64,000 nt of DNA from Chitinophaga sp. Ak27 (GTDB lineage: Bacteria; Bacteroidota; Bacteroidia; Chitinophagales; Chitinophagaceae): assembly GCF_012726295.1 (NCBI RefSeq), contig NZ_JABAOB010000004.1, forward strand, positions 434,001-498,000, written 5' to 3'. Positions 26,460 through 34,669 of the stretch are shown here, in pieces. The position numbers were made by a program, and so were the translations under genes. The notes under the pieces are model-generated. The model saw nothing but the letters and a program-made list of their open reading frames with translations. It made no database searches and was not told the origin of the DNA. Numbering within the stretch: the stretch's first letter is position 1; the number at the start of each line of letters is the position of its first letter.

Positions 26460-27269
26460 TCAACTATTCTGTGAGGATGACTGGTAATTCTCTACACTAA
26501 TCGACGCAATTGTACCTTGTGGTGTTCCGGCTGTGAAGGTAATATTTCCGCCGATAATATTGAGGCGGCTCTCAATATTTTTAAGGCCCAGGCTACCTGT
26601 TTTCTTACGGGCATCCCCCAACGTAGTGAGGAGCGCGCCATTACCATTGTCTGCCACATCTATCGTAAGCAGGGACGGGGTGGTTTGGTAACTGATTTTT
26701 ATTTCAGTGGCGGCGGCGTGTTTCAGAATGTTGTTAATCAGTTCCTGTATTACGCGGTATACGTTCAGTGCTTTTTCCCTGTCTACCGTTTGTCCGCTGC
26801 CGGCGGCAGTAAAACTGATCTTTACCTGTTTATTTTTATTCATCAGGTTGCAGAAAGAATCTAGTGCATGGGCTAAACCAAGGTTTTCCAGTGCCTGGGG
26901 GTGGAGGCTTTGAGATATGAATCGCAGTTGCTGTATAATAGTATCTGTAAAGTCTTTGGTTTCTTTGAGCCGGTCAGTTTCGCCGTTACCTGTCTTTAGC
27001 AGGGCCTGCAGGCCACCAATATTTAATTTTAACACCGACAGTTGTGCGCCTACTTCGTCATGCAGATCTTCTGCAATGCGCTTCCTTTCCTGTTCCTGGC
27101 CCTGTAAAACAGCTACAAGACGTTCCCGCTGGAGTTGCAGGTCTTTGTCACGGATCAACAGCTTGTGCTGTATCACCTGCTTCTGCTGTAACATCACTAA
27201 AATGATCACAATAACACCCAGCATTAACATTACTGTAGTTCCAATTACAATAATATCAACTGTCTGCAT
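26460..27269 (-). CDS. HisKA_3-type sensor histidine kinase
   Basis: A 269-residue kinase with one N-terminal TM helix (residues ~6-27), a coiled-coil linker, and the HisKA_3 dimerisation domain with phospho-acceptor His70 in EDLHDEVGAQL. The HATPase_c domain (~160-262) shows NNILKHA and DNGNG. It has no obvious extracytoplasmic sensor domain, so it probably senses through the membrane or with a partner. The multi-TM protein encoded immediately upstream overlaps it by 14 bp and is an attractive sensor partner (inference). Confidence 0.94.
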   Translation of the reverse strand: MQTVDIIVIGTTVMLMLGVIVIILVMLQQKQVIQHKLLIRDKDLQLQRERLVAVLQGQEQERKRIAEDLHDEVGAQLSVLKLNIGGLQALLKTGNGETDRLKETKDFTDTIIQQLRFISQSLHPQALENLGLAHALDSFCNLMNKNKQVKISFTAAGSGQTVDREKALNVYRVIQELINNILKHAAATEIKISYQTTPSLLTIDVADNGNGALLTTLGDARKKTGSLGLKNIESRLNIIGGNITFTAGTPQGTIASISVENYQSSSQNS

Positions 27270-27942
27270 ATCTCAATTTTTTAAGTTTTGAGAGCCCAAT
27301 ATACAGCAGAATCATAGAAACTATGCCAACGAAATTATTGATGGTCAGAATCCCAGAAATCACTTTTCCCCTGGGATCGGGCCTGAACACCTGTTGCAGT
27401 ACATTATAACTGATGTTAAACAGGAATACTGTACAATAAAAGAGAAAAATGCCTGAATTGTACCAGAAGGAAGGCAGCGCATCAATGTAGATCGATTTTT
27501 CTATCAGTTCTTTGTCGTTTAACATCTGCCAGAAAAATATAACCCCGTATATGAGAATGACAATCGATTTGATGCCGGCAGAGATAGAGTTGTAATGATA
27601 GAATCCTTCAATAACAAAGATGTCGAGGCCAAAAACAAGGGCAACAACGATGGGCATAAACAGGATCACCCGTTTAATCACCCTGCTTTTAATGCAACTA
27701 AGGTAAACCAGGGAAATAATAACAAACTGAACAAGGTTCATGAAATTGAAGAACCACATATTATTATGGAACAAATATCCAATGACATCTGAACCTACAG
27801 CGAAAACAATACTACTAACGATATAATAAAATATCCAGAGGGAAGGGCGGTCAAACAGTTTATAGTTTAGGATGAAGGGGATCAAAATTAGTAATTCGAT
27901 CCCCGTCATGGCGTAATAACTGTACCAGAATAATTTATCCAC
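27256..27942 (-). CDS. Multi-pass membrane protein, hypothetical
   Basis: A 228-residue integral membrane protein with about seven hydrophobic helices, aromatic-rich, with no recognised family. Its 3' end overlaps the histidine kinase gene by 14 bp, and the small gene before it is separated by 15 bp, so translation is likely coupled. Base composition is more AT-rich than the surrounding genes. A role as the sensory or ligand-binding membrane partner of the short kinase is suggested by position only. Confidence 0.75.
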   Translation of the reverse strand: MDKLFWYSYYAMTGIELLILIPFILNYKLFDRPSLWIFYYIVSSIVFAVGSDVIGYLFHNNMWFFNFMNLVQFVIISLVYLSCIKSRVIKRVILFMPIVVALVFGLDIFVIEGFYHYNSISAGIKSIVILIYGVIFFWQMLNDKELIEKSIYIDALPSFWYNSGIFLFYCTVFLFNISYNVLQQVFRPDPRGKVISGILTINNFVGIVSMILLYIGLSKLKKLRYADS

Positions 27943-27957
27943 GAGATTCCTTTATAG

Positions 27958-28368
27958 TTAAGGTTTTGTACCGGAACAATATTGTGGGCATGGTACACCC
28001 TGATCCAGGATGACAGGAGGCGTATCCTTGGCAACAATGCCGGATGCCTGGGCAGCCGCCATTTCTGCAGCAGATTTAGGGAGAATATCGTTACCATTTT
28101 CGTCAACGGCTACCAGGATCATTTTCCTTTCCCGTTGACTATCGCCATTTAACTTGATACCGTAATAAATTCTCAGCGCAACAGCACCTGGCTGATCCAG
28201 CAATTCCAGCACCTTGTCTTTACCAAAGCACATTGCCTTTACATGACTGTCGAAAGATTTCTGATTCGCGTGATCGTCATCATGATTTTTTGTTAACTCC
28301 AACATTTCTTCTAAAGAAATGAACCCGCCCGCGTCTGACGGAATGGGTCTGTTAGGTAGGTTGCTCAT
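27958..28368 (-). CDS. Hypothetical cytoplasmic protein (136 aa)
   Basis: A 136-residue soluble protein without signal peptide. It starts MSNLPNRPIPSDAGG, has a central alpha/beta region (VALRIYYGIKLNGDSQRERKM, ILVAVDENGNDI) and a C-terminus CPQYCSGTKP holding two of its three cysteines. No family recognised. It is the first gene of the minus-strand unit that continues with the multi-TM protein, kinase and response regulator, with a well-spaced -33/-7 promoter upstream. Confidence 0.7.
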   Translation of the reverse strand: MSNLPNRPIPSDAGGFISLEEMLELTKNHDDDHANQKSFDSHVKAMCFGKDKVLELLDQPGAVALRIYYGIKLNGDSQRERKMILVAVDENGNDILPKSAAEMAAAQASGIVAKDTPPVILDQGVPCPQYCSGTKP

Positions 28369-28391
28369 ATAGGGGAAGTTTTAGTTTGCGG

Positions 28392-28421
28392 TAAAAATAT
28401 CATAATTTCTTACATAATCAA
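28392..28421 (-). promoter_or_regulatory. Candidate promoter of the 28368-24817 unit
   Basis: On the minus strand TTG (28421-28419), a 19-bp spacer, then TATTTTTA (28399-28392), one base from TAnnTTTG. Spacing is ideal and transcription would start about 15-20 nt before the ATG. Confidence 0.55.
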
Positions 28422-28540
28422 CGGGGGAATTACACAGCTACGTGAACCATTTTATCTTGCGTATTGTTCTCAAATGCTTTGTGGGTAGGTGTTTTGGTAT
28501 GTTTAAGGAGATGGAAAAATCAGTAGCCATCTCCATAGAT

Positions 28541-28556
28541 TGCGTACTTATACGTA
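28541..28556. promoter_or_regulatory. Dyad TGCGTACTTATACGTA, copy 1
   Basis: Imperfect palindrome (CGTA-CTTA-TACG core) in the 555-bp divergent interval 28369-28923. An identical 16-bp copy occurs at 28702. Candidate operator for a dimeric regulator. An 8-bp stem (28507-28514 with 28527-28534) lies just upstream. No convincing gene is present in this interval. Confidence 0.5.
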
Positions 28557-28701
28557 TGCCTTCCGGAGGCTTGAAGGAGTATTCCAATGGCAAATACCTG
28601 ATTCCGTTCACCTGCCTCGGGGAGGGGAATACCCGGCACGTTTTATCAAGATCAGTGACTGCATACCCGCAGCAGGCTGTTGCAGGGTTTTTATCAGGAG
28701 C

Positions 28702-28717
28702 TGCGTACTTATACGTA
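28702..28717. promoter_or_regulatory. Dyad TGCGTACTTATACGTA, copy 2
   Basis: Exact repeat of the 28541-28556 sequence, 161 bp away in the same orientation and about 80-95 bp upstream of the candidate promoter of the 28924 gene. Confidence 0.5.
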
Positions 28718-28797
28718 ATCCTTTTTTTCAGTTGTTCAACGCTTGACTGCTCTGATAAACTTCACAATCTTTGCAACATCAACCGCTTAAGTATCAG

Positions 28798-28828
28798 TTG
28801 TATTTAGAAAAATACCTTCGTGTATTTG
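28798..28828 (+). promoter_or_regulatory. Candidate promoter of the 28924 gene
   Basis: TTG (28798-28800), 20-bp spacer, then TGTATTTG (28821-28828), one base from TAnnTTTG; leaves a leader of about 90 nt. Confidence 0.4.
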
Positions 28829-28923
28829 GGCCTTTCTACCTTGTTTGTTTGATTAGTATATGCAGAAACAGTTCATCAGGTCATGCTCGTTAACCCCTTT
28901 TGTTTTCTTAAAAAAATAAAATT

Positions 28924-29820
28924 ATGAGTTACCTATTAATCGGAAACATCTCTGCACTTATTTGTAATGATTGTATTGAGCCATTGGCTAATGCACGCAT
29001 CCGGGTTTATTTGCCGGCGGCACACGCCCCGGTAACCCCGCAGCCAAATGGCATCTTTAATGATATGCAGCCTTTGTCGGCACGGGAAGTGCTGATGAAA
29101 GCCGACAGGCTCCTGGCCGAAACCACCCTTGACGAAAAAGGTGGCTTTAGCCTGTCCTGGAACGAAGTACACCTGTTTACGGAAGCATTGGAACTGGACC
29201 TCTGCCTGGATCAGTTGCCAGGAAAAAATGGTAACCGTCATCCCCGCAACTACCACCTCAGCCGGCTGGTGCTGCCCTGGAAAAGAAACAGTACCGGTTA
29301 TGTAGGCGCCTATGCCTATGTAATACCAGCGACGCTCTGGCAGAACATTTATTCCAGCGCCGGCGCCTGGCTTATTACCGGGGTGGTAAAGCCCTACTTC
29401 AGTGCACCGGGACAACCCCACCTGAAAGTGGAAGCCTACAACGCGCTCTCCGGACGCTTACTGGGAATTGCCCATACCGACGATTCAGGCCGGTACTTTT
29501 TGCACTTCTCCAGGGACCAGGTAGGTACCGGACGTCCGCAAGCCATTATTCCCGGTCGTAAAAACCTGGGACCGGATGTATATTTCAAAGTATATCGCAA
29601 TAACCACTTGCTATGGGCAGAAGATGAGCGGATGGGACTAAGCCGGGAACGAAGAGATATCGCCCCTTGCAGTAACATCAATCTTATTTATAAATCTTCA
29701 AAAGTAAAACGAGCTTCCGACCAGATAGGTAACTGGTTCTCAGATATAATTACCCTTAAGGGTACACGAAAAAGCAAGAGTGATAAATTCCGTTTGATAA
29801 CCCAATATAGCTTACTGTAA
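28924..29820 (+). CDS. Two-domain transthyretin-like/CarboxypepD_reg-like protein, hypothetical
   Basis: A 298-residue protein with no signal peptide. Two segments look like beta-sandwich domains of the transthyretin/carboxypeptidase-regulatory type: residues ~5-120 (LIGNISALICNDCIEPLANA start, then GGFSLSW) and ~150-255 (WLITGVVKPYF, LKVEAYNALSG, HTDDSGRYFLHF). The C-terminal 40 residues are basic. Fold assignment is inferred from the G.V...gA.V.v and D..G.F.l patterns. It is transcribed alone, divergent from the two-component unit, and ends at a bidirectional terminator. Confidence 0.7.
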   Translation: MSYLLIGNISALICNDCIEPLANARIRVYLPAAHAPVTPQPNGIFNDMQPLSAREVLMKADRLLAETTLDEKGGFSLSWNEVHLFTEALELDLCLDQLPGKNGNRHPRNYHLSRLVLPWKRNSTGYVGAYAYVIPATLWQNIYSSAGAWLITGVVKPYFSAPGQPHLKVEAYNALSGRLLGIAHTDDSGRYFLHFSRDQVGTGRPQAIIPGRKNLGPDVYFKVYRNNHLLWAEDERMGLSRERRDIAPCSNINLIYKSSKVKRASDQIGNWFSDIITLKGTRKSKSDKFRLITQYSLL

Positions 29821-29885
29821 AAGTTGTCTGGATGTTTGAACATCTGGTGTTTGTAAATTCCCCCTTATTGCAAATGGCAAAATAG

Positions 29886-29920
29886 AACAGCTACCTTTCG
29901 CAGGTAGCTGTTACTTTTTA
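29886..29920. terminator. Bidirectional terminator
   Basis: Eleven-base perfect stem (29886-29896 with 29902-29912) between the convergent 298-aa gene and xerD, with T-rich tails on both strands. Confidence 0.85.
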
Positions 29921-29927
29921 TAATAGG

Positions 29928-30827
29928 TTAAAACCTGGGATGGAAACGCAGCAAGGTATCCCGGAGGTATTCCCGGTCGAGGTGAGTATAGATTTCAGTG
30001 GTGGTAATACTTTCATGTCCCAGCATTTCCTGCACGGCCCGGAGGTCTGCCCCGCCTTCTACCAGGTGGGTAGCAAAGGAATGCCGGAAGGTATGAGGAG
30101 ATACATTCTTCTGGATACCTGCCTTTTGTGCCAGCTCCTTGATCACCAGGAAAATCATTACCCGGCTCAGGGCGCCGCCCCGGCGGTTAAGAAACAACGT
30201 ATCTTCTTCTCCATATTTAACCGGGAGCATCACGCGTACATTTCTCCGGTAAATATCTATTTGCTGCACGGCATCTTTCCCGATAGGCACCATACGTTCC
30301 TTATTGCCTTTCCCGATCACCCTGATAAACCCCACATCGAAGTGCAGTTGGGTAATCTGCAAATTAATCACTTCACTCACCCGGAGTCCACAGCTGTACA
30401 TGGTTTCCAGGATGGCTTTATTACGATGGCCTTCAGCGGTATCCAGCGATATCTGGGAAATGATCTTTTCAATTTCCTCGAAGGTAAGCACATCGGGCAG
30501 CTTACGCAATACCTTGGGCGCTTCCAGTAGCTGGGTAGGATCTTCCTGGGCCATGTCTTCCAGCAGCAGGAATTTGTAAAAAGCCTTCAGGCCGGAAATG
30601 GTCCTGGCCTGGGAGGTGGCGGTCATACCCAGTTGGGCAATCCATTGAATACAGCCTTGCAAATCTTCGAGTGTAACATCCTGGGGCCGGAACTTTTCTT
30701 TAGCGTTGACCATCAGGTATTGCTCCAGTTTTTCTACATCACGGAGGTAGGCTTCTACTGAATGATCCGACATCGATCGCTCCAAGCGCAGGTAGCCTTT
30801 AAATAATTTTCGGAACGATTCCCACAT
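29928..30827 (-). CDS. xerD: Site-specific tyrosine recombinase XerD
   Basis: A 299-residue tyrosine recombinase that with a partner resolves chromosome dimers at dif. All catalytic residues are in place: Arg149 (CGLRVSEV), Lys173, His245 and Arg248 (HTFRHSFATHL), His271 (LGHESI) and nucleophile Tyr280 (TEIYTHLD). The N-terminal SAM-like DNA-binding domain spans residues ~5-95. Length and motifs fit the housekeeping XerC/D group rather than a phage or conjugative integrase, and no attachment site or mobile genes are near. Confidence 0.93.
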   Translation of the reverse strand: MWESFRKLFKGYLRLERSMSDHSVEAYLRDVEKLEQYLMVNAKEKFRPQDVTLEDLQGCIQWIAQLGMTATSQARTISGLKAFYKFLLLEDMAQEDPTQLLEAPKVLRKLPDVLTFEEIEKIISQISLDTAEGHRNKAILETMYSCGLRVSEVINLQITQLHFDVGFIRVIGKGNKERMVPIGKDAVQQIDIYRRNVRVMLPVKYGEEDTLFLNRRGGALSRVMIFLVIKELAQKAGIQKNVSPHTFRHSFATHLVEGGADLRAVQEMLGHESITTTEIYTHLDREYLRDTLLRFHPRF

Positions 30828-30991
30828 GAAAGCAAGTTAAATGCTTTTTATAAAACAACGGTGATGACTATCCGAAAAAGCGCTAAAAAAGGAGGAAAAT
30901 GGTGTGAAAAGTAGGAGAGAAGGATTTTATTTAAAGTATCACCTGATGAAAGCGTTGTTATATTATTGAAAATCATCTATTTGAAAAGATA

Positions 30992-30999
30992 TAATTTTG
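30992..30999 (+). promoter_or_regulatory. Orphan -7 box in the xerD-ndk gap
   Basis: TAATTTTG matches TAnnTTTG on the plus strand in a 400-bp interval (30828-31235) without a normal gene. It points toward a bidirectional terminator at 31186, which would give a transcript of about 200 nt. The rest of the interval is AT-rich and shows nothing else. Confidence 0.4.
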
Positions 31000-31065
31000 C
31001 CTCTTTTTATAGACAAAACAGGAGTTTTAAGCACCTTTTTTGCTATCATATTTCTATTAAAAACC

Positions 31066-31140
31066 ATGCGATTGCGACGTTTTGTCAGTTTGGGTCTAGT
31101 GTTTAAAGTGACAGTTTATATATTTAGTGTAAATATTTAA
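31066..31140 (+). CDS. Possible 24-aa micro-ORF
   Basis: ATG-initiated ORF encoding 24 residues (MRLRRFVSLGLVFKVTVYIF then 4 more): basic N-terminus and hydrophobic C-terminal half. It is supported only by its position between a promoter-like box (30992) and a terminator (31186). It could be a leader peptide, a small membrane peptide or chance; if the transcript exists it may instead be a non-coding RNA. Confidence 0.25.
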   Translation: MRLRRFVSLGLVFKVTVYIFSVNI

Positions 31141-31185
31141 AAATCAATTTATTGAATTAAATAAAGTCGGCTGATAGTGGCAATA

Positions 31186-31214
31186 AAAAAGCCGGTTATC
31201 AAAACCGGCTTTTT
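31186..31214. terminator. Bidirectional terminator downstream of ndk
   Basis: AAAAAGCCGGTT (31186-31197) pairs perfectly with AACCGGCTTTTT (31203-31214). The A/T ends give a T run on either strand, so it can end ndk (minus) and any plus-strand transcript from the gap. Confidence 0.92.
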
Positions 31215-31235
31215 GCACTGAAGTAAGTGACAGTA

Positions 31236-31652
31236 TTAGAATTTTTCGAGCCCGCTGAAGAAGAAGTTGCCTTCGATCACAGCGTTTTCGTCAGAGTCAG
31301 AACCGTGAACGGCGTTACGGCCAATAGACTCAGCATATTTTTTACGGATGGTACCTTCCTCAGCATTAGCTGGGTTGGTGGCACCGATCAGTTTACGAAA
31401 ATCTTCTACGGCGTTGTCTTTTTCCAGGATAGCTGCTACGATATGGCCGCTGCTCATGAATTCTACCAGTTCACCGTAAAAAGGTCTTTCTTTATGTACT
31501 GCATAAAACTCACCTGCTTTTGCAGTAGATAACTGCGTCATTTTCATGGCTACGATGCGGAAACCTGCAGCGTTAATCATGTTTAAAATGCCGCCAATGT
31601 GCCCGTTTGCTACTGCATCAGGCTTGATCATAGTAAATGTTCTGTTGCTCAT
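31236..31652 (-). CDS. ndk: Nucleoside diphosphate kinase
   Basis: Transfers the gamma-phosphate of ATP to nucleoside diphosphates. At 138 residues it has the normal bacterial length. Landmarks are the N-terminal TFTMIKPDAV, the ERPFYGELVEFM loop and the phospho-histidine His116 in NAVHGSDS. Monocistronic, with a -7 box 34-41 bp upstream and a strong terminator. Confidence 0.97.
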   Translation of the reverse strand: MSNRTFTMIKPDAVANGHIGGILNMINAAGFRIVAMKMTQLSTAKAGEFYAVHKERPFYGELVEFMSSGHIVAAILEKDNAVEDFRKLIGATNPANAEEGTIRKKYAESIGRNAVHGSDSDENAVIEGNFFFSGLEKF

Positions 31653-31685
31653 ATAATGTTTAATTCCGAATTACAGATTAGGCCG

Positions 31686-31693
31686 CAAAAGTA
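31686..31693 (-). promoter_or_regulatory. Candidate -7 box of ndk promoter
   Basis: TACTTTTG on the minus strand is a perfect TAnnTTTG match. Confidence 0.55.
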
Positions 31694-31817
31694 ATTACAT
31701 TTTCTTTAGTGGTAAAAAATTTTGAAATTCTGGCTCAAATAAAGAACTTCGCACTTCGTTTTCTGTTTCAACCACTTGTTGTGATTGGAAATCAACTCTT
31801 AACATTACAGTTTTTTA

Positions 31818-32822
31818 ATGAAGCCGATCGAGGAAATTAAGCCTTTGCTGGAGAGCCCTAAGAAAGTGGTCGTAACAATGCATCAGAAACCAGATGCCGA
31901 TGCCATGGGATCTTCATTGGCGATGTACCACTACCTGTTACAGAAAGGACACCAGGTAACTGTAATCTCACCCACTAACTTTCCGGATTTCCTGAAATGG
32001 ATGCCAGGTGCAGATACCGTTATTGATTTTGAATCCTCCACAGACAGGGCTATACAGGCACTGGAAGGGATTGATCTGCTGTTTTGCCTGGATTTTAATG
32101 CGTTGTACCGCACCAAAAACCTGGCGCCTCATCTCGAAAAATTAGATTGTATCAAGATCCTCATTGACCATCACCTGGAGCCTCAACCCAGTTTTGACTA
32201 TGGTGTAAGCGATACAAAAGCCAGCTCCACCGCCCAGTTAGTTTATGAAACTATATATAAATTGGGAGATGAGCAGTATATTAACCTCGAAATTGCGCAA
32301 TGCATTTATGCGGGTACCGTTACGGATACCGGCTCCTTTCGTTTTGCGTCTACCACAGCGGCCGTTCACCGCATGGTAGCCGACCTCATGGAAAGAGGCC
32401 TGCGCCACGAAGTCATTCACCAGGCGATCTATGATAACTTCCTGGAAAACCGCCTCCGGTTCCTCGGGCATAGCCTCTTGAACCGTATGGAGGTATTTTA
32501 TGAGTATAATACCGCCATGCTGGCCATTCCTTATACAGACTTGAAAAGGTTTGACCTGCAAACCGGAGATACGGAAGGCCTGGTTAACTTCCTGTTGTCG
32601 ATACAGGGAATCAAAATGGCGGCATTAATCATCGATCGCCACTCAGAAGTGAAGTTGTCTTTCCGGTCTAAAGGTGATTTCGATGTAAATACCTTCGCCC
32701 GGAAATATTTTGACGGGGGAGGGCATTTTAACGCATCCGGCGGCCGTAGCACGGATTCACTCGAGAAAACAGTAGACCGCTTTATAAGAGCCATAGAACA
32801 AAACGAAGCGCTGTTACAATAA
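31818..32822 (+). CDS. nrnA: DHH-family oligoribonuclease / pAp phosphatase
   Basis: A 334-residue DHH/DHHA1 phosphoesterase of the NrnA group, which degrades short RNA oligomers or cyclic-dinucleotide-derived pNpN and dephosphorylates pAp. Metal-binding motifs: HQKPDAD (His22, Asp26, Asp28), LDFN (Asp92), IDHH (Asp117-His119) and DTGSFRF (Asp170). The DHHA1 substrate loop GGGHFNASGGR lies near the C-terminus. A c-di-AMP synthase (cdaA) is encoded 1 kb away, so a role in turning over pApA is conceivable. The FKBP gene follows 36 bp downstream, probably in one operon. Confidence 0.93.
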   Translation: MKPIEEIKPLLESPKKVVVTMHQKPDADAMGSSLAMYHYLLQKGHQVTVISPTNFPDFLKWMPGADTVIDFESSTDRAIQALEGIDLLFCLDFNALYRTKNLAPHLEKLDCIKILIDHHLEPQPSFDYGVSDTKASSTAQLVYETIYKLGDEQYINLEIAQCIYAGTVTDTGSFRFASTTAAVHRMVADLMERGLRHEVIHQAIYDNFLENRLRFLGHSLLNRMEVFYEYNTAMLAIPYTDLKRFDLQTGDTEGLVNFLLSIQGIKMAALIIDRHSEVKLSFRSKGDFDVNTFARKYFDGGGHFNASGGRSTDSLEKTVDRFIRAIEQNEALLQ

Positions 32823-32858
32823 ATGAATTAAAGTATTTCAACCTACTAATACAATCAA

Positions 32859-33752
32859 ATGAAAAAACACAATCAGTTATTAGTTGCAACCGCAGCACTC
32901 GGCTTATTCGTAGCCAGTTGCGGTACAGGTGTTAAAAAAACACCGGGCGGTATTGAGTATATCGTTCACAAATCCGGCAGCGGAGCACAACTGAAATTGG
33001 GCGATACCGCCCTGTTGAACGTTACCCAGCGTATCAATGATTCCTTGCTGGGCGATTCCCGTAAAATGGTAGGCGCACCCATCCCCGTACTCGTGGCTAA
33101 AGCACAAAACAAGTACGACCTGATGGAAGGCATTGCCCTCCTCCATGAAGGCGACAGCGCTACTTTCGTTATTCCATGGGATTCATTACCAGCGCAGGAA
33201 CGTCCTCCATTTGGTAAGAAAGGTGATAAGCTGAAAATCACTTTCGCGGTTGAAGGAAAATATTCAGCAGCAGCTCAGAAAGAGAAAGACGAAAAACTCA
33301 TTAAAGAGTACCTGGAGAAAAACAAAATCAACGCTACTAAAAACGCAGAAGGCGTATACGTAGCAGTTACCCAGGAAGGTACTGGCGGCACCCCTAATCC
33401 AGGTGATACCGTTTACGTACATTACACTGGTAAACTCACCACCGGTAAAGTATTCGATTCCAGCCAGGACTCAACCATGCGTCCAGGCATGCCTTTAGAG
33501 CCAATTAAATTCCCTATCGGCCGTGGTTTCGTTATCAAAGGATGGGATGCAGGTTTAAGCGGTCTGAAAAAAGGCTCCAAAGCTACCCTGGTAATTCCTT
33601 CTGTCCTGGCTTATGGCCTGCAGGGAAGTCCCCCGGTAATTCCTAGCAACTCTATCCTCGTTTTCGACGTACAGTTGGTAGATATTAAACCAGGTGCACC
33701 AGCACCAGCTGCTCCTGTAGCACCAGCTGCGCCAGCGCCGGTTAAAAAATAA
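32859..33752 (+). CDS. FKBP-type peptidyl-prolyl isomerase lipoprotein
   Basis: A 297-residue lipoprotein (lipobox FVASC, Cys21). The C-terminal FKBP domain (residues ~165-276) is complete, with YVHYTGKLTTGKVFDSS, GWDAGLSGLKKG and SVLAYG. The region at ~30-130 looks like a second, degenerate FKBP-like domain. It ends in an Ala/Pro tail (PAPAAPVAPAAPAPVKK). It should catalyse proline isomerisation or act as a chaperone on exported proteins at the outer or inner membrane. It follows nrnA by 36 bp; a strong terminator comes after it. Confidence 0.93.
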   Translation: MKKHNQLLVATAALGLFVASCGTGVKKTPGGIEYIVHKSGSGAQLKLGDTALLNVTQRINDSLLGDSRKMVGAPIPVLVAKAQNKYDLMEGIALLHEGDSATFVIPWDSLPAQERPPFGKKGDKLKITFAVEGKYSAAAQKEKDEKLIKEYLEKNKINATKNAEGVYVAVTQEGTGGTPNPGDTVYVHYTGKLTTGKVFDSSQDSTMRPGMPLEPIKFPIGRGFVIKGWDAGLSGLKKGSKATLVIPSVLAYGLQGSPPVIPSNSILVFDVQLVDIKPGAPAPAAPVAPAAPAPVKK

Positions 33753-33767
33753 ATTACCCGATCGTAA

Positions 33768-33805
33768 TAAAGAAGGGCCCCCGCATCAGCGAGGGCCCTT
33801 CTTTA
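33768..33805. terminator. Terminator after FKBP gene
   Basis: Thirteen-base perfect stem (33768-33780 with 33793-33805), extended by a small CGC/GCG inner stem; lies between the convergent FKBP and cdaA genes and can act in both directions. Confidence 0.93.
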
Positions 33806-33831
33806 TATCATATACTAATGCTGCCCCCTTA

Positions 33832-34644
33832 TCAGGCGTAGCCATCTATCAATACTTCGTATAATTTCACCTTCAGGTCTTCCAGCGACACATCCTGGGT
33901 CAGCACCCCATCCATAGCATAGGAAACTGTGCCCCGCTCTTCCGATACTATAATCGCCAGGTTATCGCTATGCTCGGTAATGCCCACTGCCGAACGATGT
34001 CTTAATCCAATACGGGTAGGCAAATTCGGATTTTCTGATACCGGTAGTATTACCTTGGCCGCCAGGATCTTATTCCCTACTATGATTAACGCCCCATCGT
34101 GCAGCGGACTATGCTTTTCAAAAATGCTCTCTATCAGCTTGGCACTTACATTCCCATCAATTGGAATACTGGAGGCAGAATCGAACTTTACACGATAAGT
34201 AGTTGCAATCACCATCAACGCCCCGGTAAACGTACTTTGCATACGGCTTACCGCCACGATGATTTCGTTAATGATATTTTCTTCTTCCTTATAACTTTTA
34301 AACTTATCAGGCAGGAATAACTTAGTAAAAAAACTATCCTTGCTCAAAGGTGTCTTCTTACCCAGCACCAGCAAGAACTTCCGGATCTCCGGCTGAAAAA
34401 TAATAATGATAGCGATAATCCCGACATTGATAAAGTTTTGCAGGATACTGGTCAAAATAGGCATTGATAACGCCCTGACCAGGAAATAGGCGGCATATAC
34501 CATTAACAGACCTACGAAAATATTAAACGCAAGACTGCCCTTTAATAAACGGTATAATTGAATAATTAAAAAAATAACAATCAGCAGGTCCAAAACATTT
34601 AGCCAGCGAAACTCAACTCCATAAAACTGTATAACTTCCTTCAT
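33832..34644 (-). CDS. cdaA: Diadenylate cyclase
   Basis: Synthesises c-di-AMP from two ATP. A 270-residue membrane-anchored enzyme: three N-terminal TM helices (within residues ~15-85), then the DAC domain with the DGA motif (Asp183-Ala185, SPLHDGALII) and the RHR motif (residues 215-217, GLRHRSA). It is encoded 25 bp downstream of folP on the same strand, an arrangement common in Bacteroidota; c-di-AMP usually controls potassium/osmotic balance and wall homeostasis. No cdaR-like regulator gene is seen nearby. Confidence 0.95.
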   Translation of the reverse strand: MKEVIQFYGVEFRWLNVLDLLIVIFLIIQLYRLLKGSLAFNIFVGLLMVYAAYFLVRALSMPILTSILQNFINVGIIAIIIIFQPEIRKFLLVLGKKTPLSKDSFFTKLFLPDKFKSYKEEENIINEIIVAVSRMQSTFTGALMVIATTYRVKFDSASSIPIDGNVSAKLIESIFEKHSPLHDGALIIVGNKILAAKVILPVSENPNLPTRIGLRHRSAVGITEHSDNLAIIVSEERGTVSYAMDGVLTQDVSLEDLKVKLYEVLIDGYA

Positions 34645-34669
34645 AATTGTAAAAATAGTAAGATAAGAT

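Noticed and set aside
28442..28807. 121-aa plus-strand ORF in the gap before the 298-aa gene
   Set aside because: It has a non-ATG start, an unusual mix of Cys and aromatic residues, no domain pattern, and it runs across the repeated dyads and the predicted promoter; more likely non-coding.
29928..30827. XerD as integrase of a mobile element
   Set aside because: Motifs and length fit the chromosomal XerD, and no attachment repeats, excisionase or cargo genes are near.
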